Shown in pieces: positions 1-5,898 of a stretch of DNA of 7,780 bases. Source of the DNA: an uncultured Pseudomonadota bacterium (lineage in GTDB: Bacteria; Pseudomonadota; Gammaproteobacteria; Methylococcales; Methylomonadaceae); assembly GCA_903902945.1 (NCBI GenBank), contig CAIUWU010000254.1, forward strand, positions 1 through 7,780, read 5' to 3'. The number at the start of each line of letters is the position of its first letter. The stretch's first letter is position 1. The notes under the pieces are model-generated. The model made no database searches, had not been told where the DNA came from, and saw only the letters and a program-made list of their open reading frames with translations. Both the position numbers and the translations under genes were made by a program.

Positions 1-1082
1 GCGGCGCTGATCCCCACCAGTGGCGCGGTCAGTTGCAGATTGCCGTGAGTCGATTCAATCAGCGGCCCGCCGGCCAGAAACAACGACTCCGAGCCAAAAA
101 GCGGCTGCAGCCAGCCGGCAACGAAACTGACAAAAGTCACTACCATGATCAGCGGTCCCGGCGTGGTTTCACCCAACGCCAGGCCATCCATCATCTGCTG
201 CGCGCTTAACCAGTGAAAATGCTCCACCATCCCCTGATAGACATACGGTAACACCGCATAGGCACCGCCAAAGGTTAACAGCGCCGCTTTGGTAAAAAAC
301 CAGCCCATCTGTGTCAGCCCCCCTTCCCAGCCGTACAGCAGCGCTAACCCACCGATTGCTACGCCCCATAACAACAGTCCGGTGACTAGCACTTTGAGCA
401 GCGCGGTCCAGCTGAACACCGCATGCGCCGGCGGCGGAGTATCATCGTCGATCAGCGCCGGACCGTAATCGCGCTGGCGGGCGTGATGCCCGCCGCCACT
501 GACAAATTTTTCCGGTGCCAGCTTGCCACCGATGCCAGCCAGCAGCGCTGCCAGCAACACAATCAGCGGAAAAGGCAGGTTTGCCAAAAAAATGGCCAGA
601 AATGCCAGGCAGGCAAACAACCATAACAGCCAATTACTCAATACCTTGGCGCCGATCCGGTAGGCGGCAAACATAACGATCGCGGTCACCGCCGGTTTGA
701 TGCCATACAAAACCGCAGCAACCGCCGGCAAATGACCATAAGCCATGTAGACAAAACCCAGACCGATCAGAATCAGCAGTGACGGTAGAACAAACAGCGT
801 CCCGGCCACCACACCACCCAGCGTCCGGTGCAGCAGCCAGCCGATATAAATGGCCAGCTGTTGTGCCTCCGGCCCCGGTAACACCATGCAGTAATTCAAG
901 GCATGCAAAAAACGCTTTTCTGATAGCCAGCGCCGCTTTTCGACCAGTTCCTGATGCAGAATGGCAATTTGCCCGGCCGGGCCACCAAAACTGATAAAGC
1001 CCAGTTTTAGCCAAAACCGGAAAGCCTCGCCAAAACTGACCGCTTGCGGTCTGGTGAATGGATCTGATTCAGACTGATGCAT
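1..1082 (-). CDS. chrA: ChrA-family chromate transporter, C-terminus beyond window edge
   Basis: Inner-membrane transporter of the chromate ion transporter (CHR) family, whose members export chromate and give chromate resistance. I translated 360 codons from ATG at 1082 down to the window edge without a stop. It has the two-domain (long-chain) layout. The first half has SFGGPAGQIA at residues 31-40 and LPGPEAQQLAIYIGWLLH at about 68-85. The second half has FGGAYAVLPYV at 271-281 and GETTPGPLIMV at 304-314. Many hydrophobic helices lie between, and a polar linker at about 190-222 joins the halves. The start is favoured by AGGA three bases upstream and by the absence of another Met before residue 66. 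Roughly the last 30-50 residues should lie outside the window. The stretch at residues 320-337 looks about 20 residues shorter than I recall for the family. It follows the 183-residue gene by 26 bases, so the two may be co-transcribed. The family call is firm; the substrate is inferred from the family. Confidence 0.93.
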   Translation of the reverse strand, partial: MHQSESDPFTRPQAVSFGEAFRFWLKLGFISFGGPAGQIAILHQELVEKRRWLSEKRFLHALNYCMVLPGPEAQQLAIYIGWLLHRTLGGVVAGTLFVLPSLLILIGLGFVYMAYGHLPAVAAVLYGIKPAVTAIVMFAAYRIGAKVLSNWLLWLFACLAFLAIFLANLPFPLIVLLAALLAGIGGKLAPEKFVSGGGHHARQRDYGPALIDDDTPPPAHAVFSWTALLKVLVTGLLLWGVAIGGLALLYGWEGGLTQMGWFFTKAALLTFGGAYAVLPYVYQGMVEHFHWLSAQQMMDGLALGETTPGPLIMVVTFVSFVAGWLQPLFGSESLFLAGGPLIESTHGNLQLTAPLVGISA

Positions 1083-1108
1083 AAATCCTGCTGTCGATGC
1101 GTAAGGTT

Positions 1109-1660
1109 TCAGGCCTGCTGGCCGGCGCTATGCTGATACAAACTGGTCAGCAGGCGAATCACTACATAAATCATGGTTTGCGCGATACGGATAGCCTCAG
1201 TGCTGCTGGCATTTTCAGCAGCAAAGACATTGATCGAGTCATGCATAAAATTAACCAGTCCGGTCTGAGCAATTTCATCGCGATCGCGCTGTTTAAACCG
1301 ATCTTGTAATGAGTCCCTGATTTTCGGATCCATCGTGCCTGTCGGCATCAAAGCCTGTAATTCACTATCCACCAGTGCGGCCTGTTTCTCCAGCCAGGCC
1401 ACATCAATGGTTTTCTGGGCCGGCAATCTGCCGAATGCCTGTTCAAACACACAGATGACGTCAAAACATAAGTCCATAAAGCAATGACTGATGGCCTGAT
1501 CGATCTGACCGATCATGATCGGGAACACACCGAATACCGCTTGTGCCAGCGCCGGTTGTTCATTCTGGAAGCGGCCGATAAGTTCACGACCGGCATTTTC
1601 ATCCAAACTTTTGGCGTACTGGAGAGCCAGAAATAATTCGCGATCCGAGAGTGCATGCAT
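1109..1660 (-). CDS. Hypothetical 183-residue helical protein upstream of chrA
   Basis: I do not recognise this family. The protein reads as soluble and largely alpha-helical, with no signal peptide and no convincing membrane segment; the most hydrophobic stretches are at about residues 40-53 and 161-174. Three cysteines spaced by five (C60, C65, C70) follow H59, an arrangement that could bind a metal or stay reduced in the cytoplasm; this is only a suggestion. The middle third (about 85-135) is charged and could form a coiled or helical bundle. ATG at 1660 has a poor ribosome binding site. The frame stays open a few codons upstream but offers no better start. It ends 26 bases before chrA on the same strand, and a probable terminator lies 18 bases upstream of its start. 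A role in chromate handling or its control is possible only from position. That it is a real gene is supported by its length and by its frame fitting the gap between chrA and the terminator. Confidence 0.72.
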   Translation of the reverse strand: MHALSDRELFLALQYAKSLDENAGRELIGRFQNEQPALAQAVFGVFPIMIGQIDQAISHCFMDLCFDVICVFEQAFGRLPAQKTIDVAWLEKQAALVDSELQALMPTGTMDPKIRDSLQDRFKQRDRDEIAQTGLVNFMHDSINVFAAENASSTEAIRIAQTMIYVVIRLLTSLYQHSAGQQA

Positions 1661-1677
1661 AGTGTTAACCCAATCAT

Positions 1678-1698
1678 AAAAAAAGCCGCCCGGTGGCT
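1678..1698 (-). terminator. Rho-independent terminator downstream of ppa
   Basis: On the minus strand the sequence reads AGCC, a 7-base G/C-rich loop, GGCT, then seven T residues. Two further C-G pairs can form inside the loop across one A-C mismatch. It lies about 80 bases past the ppa stop and 18 bases before the start of the next minus-strand gene. This suggests that ppa is transcribed separately and that the downstream gene has its own promoter or depends on read-through. The four-pair outer stem is short, so strength is uncertain. Confidence 0.6.
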
Positions 1699-1779
1699 GA
1701 TCAGCTTGAACGGCATCAGGAAAGAACTGCCGGCGCGGGCCGCTATTCAGCCCAAGCGACGGCAGTCGGTTATCGAAGT

Positions 1780-2400
1780 TTACTTATCAAAATCACCAAA
1801 CTGATCGTGATAATCAGCTAGCGCCAGATTAATCACCGCCTGCGCTTCTTCACGACCATAAACTTCGGTGATCTGACAGACGCTTTCTTCGTGAGGCAGA
1901 TTTTTGTAGGTCAGAAAATAATGCTTCAAGCGATTGATATAGGATTCCGGGCAGTCAGATATATCACGCCACTGCCGGTAGAATTCGTCGCCTTTCATTA
2001 CCGCGACAATCTTGTCATCGGCTTCGTCGCCATCCAGCATCCGGAAACCGCCCACCGGAATCGCTTGTACCAGAATGTCGCCATGGGTCACGCTTCTTTC
2101 GGACAACACGCAAATATCCAGCGCATCGCCATCCCCCTGTTTAACGTATTTACCGGATTTGAGTGCTGCGTTTTCTGCGGTTCTGCGTCCGCACAAAGTC
2201 TGCGGAATAAAGCCGTACAGAGTCGGAATCATGTTGGAAAATTTTTGTGGCCGGTCGATTTTCAGATAGCCGGTCTCTTTATCCATTTCATACTTGACGG
2301 TATCAGACGGCACAATCTCGATAAAAGCCGTTACGGTGTCCGGCACTTTTTCGCCGGGAGAAATGCCATGCCACGGATGAACTTTATATTTTGGATTCAT
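1780..2400 (-). CDS. ppa: Inorganic pyrophosphatase, family I
   Basis: Soluble cytoplasmic enzyme that hydrolyses pyrophosphate to two phosphates with Mg2+, pulling biosynthetic reactions forward. The 206 residues carry the family I landmarks: IEIVPSDTVKYEMD at 27-40 (the Glu, Lys, Glu substrate-site residues), DR at 49-50, LYGFIPQT at 61-68, the acidic metal motif DGDALD at 90-95, DEADDK at 124-129 and HYFLTYK at 160-166. The N-terminal MNPKYKVHPWHGIS and the insertion at about 70-88 before the metal motif resemble the chlamydial-type subgroup more than the shorter E. coli enzyme. The motif is normally DGDPLD; here Pro is Ala93 (codon GCG, one base from CCG). All aspartates are kept, so activity is expected. 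No clear ribosome binding site precedes ATG 2400, but the N-terminus matches the subgroup. Transcribed alone, divergently from the aldolase gene. Confidence 0.97.
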   Translation of the reverse strand: MNPKYKVHPWHGISPGEKVPDTVTAFIEIVPSDTVKYEMDKETGYLKIDRPQKFSNMIPTLYGFIPQTLCGRRTAENAALKSGKYVKQGDGDALDICVLSERSVTHGDILVQAIPVGGFRMLDGDEADDKIVAVMKGDEFYRQWRDISDCPESYINRLKHYFLTYKNLPHEESVCQITEVYGREEAQAVINLALADYHDQFGDFDK

Positions 2401-2444
2401 AGATTATTGAGGAGAATTAGGGATTGATCGCTGATTGAGGCGTC

Positions 2445-2450
2445 ATTCTA
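2445..2450 (-). promoter_or_regulatory. Candidate -10 element for ppa
   Basis: The minus strand carries TAGAAT (5 of 6 matches to TATAAT), about 45 bases upstream of the ppa start. No good -35 box sits 16-18 bases further up (best is CTCAAA, 3 of 6), so the promoter would be weak or activator dependent. Inferred from sequence only. Confidence 0.27.
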
Positions 2451-2596
2451 GCCGAGCCAACAGCTTTTTGAGCTAAATAAGCTTGAGACACAACTGCCAG
2501 GCTTATTTCGGTGGTGTTTGCTTAAGATTTTCATAGCTAAACCGTGTAGCATTCACAGCCTTTCTCAACCGCTTCGACAATCTAGCCCATTTAGCC

Positions 2597-3271
2597 ATGT
2601 TAGAAATTTATCTGGATACCGCCAATTTAGACGACATCAAGCAGTTATCAGCAATCCTGCCGCTGAAAGGTGTAACGACCAATCCAAGCATCATGGCGAC
2701 CGGAGGACTCGGAGTACAGGCGTTGCTGCCTCAGTTGACCGGCATTCTCGGCCAGAATACCCGTATTCATGTGCAAGTGGTCAGCAATACCACCGCCAGC
2801 ATCATTGCCGAAGCCCGGCAACTCCAGGCGCTGCCGTTTGATATCGTGGTCAAGATACCAGCCCATGCAGCAGGCCTGGCGGCGATCAAACAACTCAGAC
2901 AAGAGCAGATTCCGACCTTGGCCACCGCCATTTATAACGTCCAGCAAGGCATCCTCGCCGCACTGAATGGCGCTGATTATCTGGCGCCTTATCTGAACCG
3001 CATCGACAATCTGGGGTTCGACGGTATCGGCGTGGTAGCCGACCTGCAAGCGCTGATAAACCAGTATCAGTTGCCGACCAAACTGCTGGTAGCCAGCTTT
3101 AAAAACGTCAATCAGGTTTTGCAGGTATTACAGTTGGGGGTCGAAGCTATCACACTGCCGGCCGATATTGCCCGGCAAATGTTGAGCGTTCCGGCTACCG
3201 ACAGCGCTGTTGATAAGTTCAGCCAAGACTGGCAGAGTGTTTTTGCCAACCGACTGGCATTTGAGAGCTGA
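2597..3271 (+). CDS. fsa: Fructose-6-phosphate aldolase (FSA-type transaldolase family)
   Basis: Cytoplasmic class I aldolase. FSA enzymes reversibly split fructose 6-phosphate into dihydroxyacetone and glyceraldehyde 3-phosphate through a lysine Schiff base. The 224 residues match the small (about 220) transaldolase/FSA subfamily over the full length, and I align it with E. coli FsaA with a one-residue offset. Asp7, Thr27 and Asn29 in GVTTNPSI, Gln60 in HVQVV, the Schiff-base Lys86 in DIVVKIP, Thr110 in TLATAIY, Tyr132 in LAPYLNRID and Ser167 in VASFK are all present. Tyr132 and Gln60 are the FSA-type residues; classical TalB has Phe at the Tyr position, so true FSA activity is more likely than transaldolase, though family members are often annotated transaldolase. 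ITLP at 185-188 and the C-terminal FSQDWQ are typical. The ribosome binding site before ATG 2597 is weak. It stands alone, divergent from ppa. A role in sugar-phosphate rearrangement is inferred. Confidence 0.92.
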   Translation: MLEIYLDTANLDDIKQLSAILPLKGVTTNPSIMATGGLGVQALLPQLTGILGQNTRIHVQVVSNTTASIIAEARQLQALPFDIVVKIPAHAAGLAAIKQLRQEQIPTLATAIYNVQQGILAALNGADYLAPYLNRIDNLGFDGIGVVADLQALINQYQLPTKLLVASFKNVNQVLQVLQLGVEAITLPADIARQMLSVPATDSAVDKFSQDWQSVFANRLAFES

Positions 3272-3284
3272 TCCGGGCATTTTA

Positions 3285-3315
3285 TTCACACCGTCAGCAC
3301 TAATGCCTATATGAT
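3285..3315 (+). promoter_or_regulatory. Candidate sigma70 promoter for the FimV-like gene
   Basis: TTCACA at 3285-3290 (5 of 6 to TTGACA) is followed after 17 bases by TATATG at 3308-3313, which overlaps TATGAT at 3310-3315 (19-base spacing). Transcription would start near 3320, some 25 bases before ATG 3346. It lies just past the aldolase stop, so the FimV-like gene and chaA probably form their own unit. Consensus match only. Confidence 0.38.
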
Positions 3316-3345
3316 AGAAATCCGTTTAATTTGATAGGCATAGCA

Positions 3346-4089
3346 ATGCTTAAACCATCAATCGCTACCGTTCTGATTCTGGCTGGGTTTTTATCTTTGG
3401 GTGTTGATCCGGCATGGGCAGATCCGGACCCAGAGTTACATGTCGACCGGGCACGATTAAAGCGGGGAAGTTATGGGCCGATACGGCCGAGCGATACTCT
3501 GTGGAGCGTCAGCAAACTGTTCATGAAAAAAGGGGAATCGATTCATGCCGTCATCGAGGAACTGGCGCGCAGCAATCCCCAAGCAATCATGCCGGACTAT
3601 AAACTGATAGTCGGCGCATCGCTACAGCGTTCGGCAGCACTAAATCCATCAACGACAGCAGCGGTTAACCCGGCTTCAAGCAGCTCATCAGAACCCGCTC
3701 AGACAACCACAATCCAGCCACCCCCGATTCAGGCCCCGGTAACTGCGGAATCGGCAACGGCCACCCTCACCCTTGCTGAGAGTTCTGTTGCAACGGTTGC
3801 TTCTACGCCAATAGCTCCGTTAGCCACAACTGATCAGCTAACTGCAACAGCCATGCCGGCGTCAGCGTTGGCGGATAATAACCAGGCCGATTACCGTTAC
3901 CGTTATTTATTGGGCCTCGGCACACTGTTGCTGCTGGGATGGTTCTGGGGCTTACCGCATCTCAGAAAACATTTGCATAACAAGCGTCTTGAACAGGCTC
4001 GAATCGCCCAGGCCAACGCAGCTCAACGGCAGTCGGTTAAAGATCGCCTGCAAATCACCCTGGCTGCCGAACGGCTGATTACACGATAA
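3346..4089 (+). CDS. Short FimV-like LysM protein with one membrane segment
   Basis: Envelope protein of 247 residues with a FimV-like order of parts. Residues 1-25 are a signal peptide ending in AWA before Asp26. About 42-94 is a FimV N-terminal/LysM-like domain, with YGPIRPSDTLWSVSK at 43-57, RSNPQAI at 75-81 and a final LIVGASL. A Ser/Thr/Ala/Pro-rich linker runs from about 97 to 180. A single membrane helix follows at about 187-203, then a basic tail (RKHLHNKR) with a charged helix to the end. Full FimV proteins are several times longer and carry a TPR-containing cytoplasmic part that is missing here. The LysM-like part should sit in the periplasm and may bind peptidoglycan; FimV proteins organise polar machinery, but that role is not shown here. 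ATG 3346 is preferred over an in-frame TTG at 3331 because it gives a clean signal peptide and has AGG upstream. chaA begins 49 bases later on the same strand. Confidence 0.85.
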   Translation: MLKPSIATVLILAGFLSLGVDPAWADPDPELHVDRARLKRGSYGPIRPSDTLWSVSKLFMKKGESIHAVIEELARSNPQAIMPDYKLIVGASLQRSAALNPSTTAAVNPASSSSSEPAQTTTIQPPPIQAPVTAESATATLTLAESSVATVASTPIAPLATTDQLTATAMPASALADNNQADYRYRYLLGLGTLLLLGWFWGLPHLRKHLHNKRLEQARIAQANAAQRQSVKDRLQITLAAERLITR

Positions 4090-4138
4090 TGCCGGCTTGG
4101 CATTACACCAAGGACTCGGCCCGCAAAGTCGTAAAACA

Positions 4139-5269
4139 ATGAAGCCTCTGACGCCATTTTTACGCCTGATCTGGCGCAATTTTTTTGCCATTCTGTGCTG
4201 GGCTATCTGGCTGCTATTACATTTTTCAGCGACGATCCTGTCACAACACTACGATACAGCGGGCCTGATCAGCCTATCGCTGATACTGTTTGCCGCCATG
4301 ATTGGCTGTATCTTCGCTGTTAACCGACACGCCGACACTCTGGCCGAACTACTCTCGGAGCCTTTTGGCACACTGGTCCTAACCCTGGCGGTTGCCTTAA
4401 TCGAAGTCAGCCTGATGCTGATGGTGATGTTCAGCGGCCAGGAAAACCCCACCATGCTCAGAGATACGGTTTATGCCACGCTGATGATCATGCTGAACGG
4501 CATGATTGGCTTGTCGTTAATCAGCGGTGGCTACCGGCACTTTGAGCAAACATTCAATCTGCGGGGTGCCTTATCGTTTTTACACCTGATAGCGCCACTG
4601 TCGATGCTGTTGCTAATCATGCCCAACCGGACCTTGACTTCAGAAGGCCCGAGCCTTAATGCAGCACAGGAAATTTTTCTGGGTGGCTTGTGCGTTGTGG
4701 TTTATCTGATCTTTCTGCTAATGCAAACCACCCGCCACAAAGCCTTGTTCGATCATCATGACGAACACCGGGCCGGCCATGATATCCAGCTACAATCGGG
4801 CCAACAATCCCGTCATAGAGCCATCAGCCTAGCGGCAGCGGCATTGCTGATAGCCGTGCTGCCTATCGTGTTACTGGCAGAATATTTGGGCGACTTCTTA
4901 AATCATGGCATCGAAAAGCTGGGGGCTCCAACCGAACTTGCCGGCATCATGATCGCCAGTCTGGTACTGGCACCGGAAGGTTTGAGCGCTTTCAAGGCCG
5001 CCGTCGCCAATCGCATGCAACGGGCGGTTAATATTTGCTTAGGCTCGGCACTGTCGACTATCGCCTTGACAGTGCCGTGCATGTTGCTGGTGGCTGGCTG
5101 GCATGATGTAAAGCTGGCGCTGGGCTTACCGGGCAGCGGCACGACCTTGCTCAATGCGACGCTGATAACCACCCTGATTACTTTAATCAGCGGACGAACC
5201 ACCCTGCTACAGGGCAATGTGCATTTGATGCTGTTTCTGGCATATCTGCTCATGATTTTCTATCCCTGA
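4139..5269 (+). CDS. chaA: ChaA-type calcium (sodium, potassium)/proton antiporter
   Basis: Inner-membrane cation/proton exchanger of the CaCA superfamily. E. coli ChaA exports Ca2+, Na+ and K+ in exchange for protons, mainly at alkaline pH. The 376 residues contain about eleven hydrophobic helices and both alpha repeats. The first is VNRHADTLAELLSEPFG at 61-77 and the helix to IEV with Glu89. The second is LAPEGLSAFKAAVANRMQRA from 278, with Glu280. LRDTVYATLMIM at 107-118 and SGRTTLLQGNVHL at 351-363 also match ChaA. The central loop at about 200-226 is rich in His and acidic residues (DHHDEHRAGHD), a shorter form of the acidic loop of E. coli ChaA that may bind cations. ATG 4139 fits the family's N-terminus better than an in-frame TTG at 4097; neither has a strong ribosome binding site. 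The gene follows the FimV-like gene with a 49-base gap and ends before a hairpin. Confidence 0.94.
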   Translation: MKPLTPFLRLIWRNFFAILCWAIWLLLHFSATILSQHYDTAGLISLSLILFAAMIGCIFAVNRHADTLAELLSEPFGTLVLTLAVALIEVSLMLMVMFSGQENPTMLRDTVYATLMIMLNGMIGLSLISGGYRHFEQTFNLRGALSFLHLIAPLSMLLLIMPNRTLTSEGPSLNAAQEIFLGGLCVVVYLIFLLMQTTRHKALFDHHDEHRAGHDIQLQSGQQSRHRAISLAAAALLIAVLPIVLLAEYLGDFLNHGIEKLGAPTELAGIMIASLVLAPEGLSAFKAAVANRMQRAVNICLGSALSTIALTVPCMLLVAGWHDVKLALGLPGSGTTLLNATLITTLITLISGRTTLLQGNVHLMLFLAYLLMIFYP

Positions 5270-5281
5270 GCAACAATGCGC

Positions 5282-5308
5282 CCCGGGCAGCGCCTGACCC
5301 TGTCCGGG
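5282..5308. terminator. Hairpin between convergent chaA and DUF333 gene
   Basis: CCCGGGCAG at 5282-5290 pairs with CTGTCCGGG at 5300-5308 (nine pairs, one of them G-U) around a nine-base loop. It starts 13 bases after the chaA stop and lies 16 bases from the stop of the convergent minus-strand gene. Only TT follows on the plus strand and there is no T tract on the minus strand, so it may be a weak or factor-assisted terminator, or a 3'-end stabilising stem for both transcripts. Confidence 0.45.
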
Positions 5309-5324
5309 TTAAACACGCAGCAAC

Positions 5325-5702
5325 TCATTGCCTCAAGCGCAACAGACTCCAGGCATCGAGCAGAAAATCGTCACCCAGATCACAAAAACCATATTCGTTG
5401 CCCTGGCGGTCTTTCAGGCTAAGATTGATCCCGCCATTGTCGGCACAATACTGCGCGGCCGGATTGCCGGTGTAATGCGGCCGAATCACAGCCTTGCCAA
5501 ACCATTGATCAACCCGCGACAAGCAAGCTGACCGATTCCTGTCACAACTATCGGATACGATTAAACTACCCAGCTTTTTTATCGCGACAGCAGTTGTCCT
5601 GCCGGATGCAGAGTAGCGGTACAGATAGCGCTGATCGGCGCCTGCCGTGGAACCATAGCTCAGTAATGACAGACAAATCGCTAGTGTTTTCATGGGTCGC
5701 AT
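5325..5702 (-). CDS. Secreted DUF333-domain protein
   Basis: Small exported protein of unknown function. A signal peptide covers about residues 4-22 (ATLAICLSLLS-type core, probably cleaved after GADQ or just before it). A basic middle region with C53 and C60 follows. The C-terminal 80-122 matches DUF333: NPAAQYC at 80-86, NGG at 89-91, GNEYGFCDLGDD at 101-112 and DAWSLLR at 116-122. DUF333 members usually have a third cysteine just before the E/D-W pair; here that place is occupied by Leu-Leu-Asp. The four cysteines left after export (53, 60, 86, 107) could make two disulfides in the periplasm. DUF333 proteins are often labelled putative hemolysin without good support. The start could be ATG 5702 or the in-frame ATG 5693 (MKTLAIC, 122 residues), which gives a more typical signal peptide; neither has a clear ribosome binding site. 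It is convergent with chaA and divergent from the lipoprotein gene. Confidence 0.8.
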   Translation of the reverse strand: MRPMKTLAICLSLLSYGSTAGADQRYLYRYSASGRTTAVAIKKLGSLIVSDSCDRNRSACLSRVDQWFGKAVIRPHYTGNPAAQYCADNGGINLSLKDRQGNEYGFCDLGDDFLLDAWSLLRLRQ

Positions 5703-5838
5703 GCCGTTGTTACAAATAGACGCATCGCGCTTTTAATCGCCGCTTGACAGGCTAAAACGAGTATCAAACATGTCACAGTATCCAAATCAAAAAAATGCCG
5801 AAAGTTCACAAGCCCACTGTTTTTATTGGGGTAAAAAA

Positions 5839-5867
5839 TTGTCCAATCACAGCGCTTCCATTAGACT
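5839..5867 (+). promoter_or_regulatory. Candidate promoter for the lipoprotein gene
   Basis: TTGTCC at 5839-5844 and TAGACT at 5862-5867 are separated by 17 bases (4 of 6 matches each). Transcription would begin near 5874, about 25 bases before ATG 5899, which agrees with the lipoprotein start rather than the longer frame from 5770. Weak consensus match. Confidence 0.25.
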
Positions 5868-5898
5868 AGCCCGAACCTTTTTTACAGCTGATAGATTC

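Noticed and set aside
634..1014. 126-codon minus-strand frame inside chrA
   Set aside because: It is a different frame of the same strand as chrA; the chrA frame gives clear family motifs through the region.
1726..1766. Seven-base inverted repeat ACTGCCG/CGGCAGT downstream of ppa
   Set aside because: The loop is 27 bases and no T tract follows; the hairpin at 1678-1698 is a better terminator.
1891..2427. 178-codon open frame on the plus strand opposite ppa
   Set aside because: It is entirely antisense to a firmly identified pyrophosphatase, and its translation shows no family features.
2648..3049. 133-codon minus-strand frame opposite the aldolase gene
   Set aside because: Antisense shadow of the FSA coding frame; no signal or motif.
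4097..4138. TTG start giving chaA 14 extra residues
   Set aside because: The added residues do not resemble ChaA N-termini, and ATG 4139 is available directly before the first helix.
4903..5253. 116-codon minus-strand frame opposite chaA
   Set aside because: Antisense to the second alpha repeat of the antiporter; composition is that of a shadow frame.
5744..5772. Perfect TTGACA at 5744-5749 as a -35 box for the lipoprotein gene
   Set aside because: At 16-18 bases downstream only AAACAT/AACATG-like sequences occur, so there is no acceptable -10; a lone hexamer is weak evidence.
5770..5898. 43-residue N-terminal extension of the lipoprotein from ATG 5770
   Set aside because: It would place a clear lipoprotein signal peptide internally, and the added residues look random.
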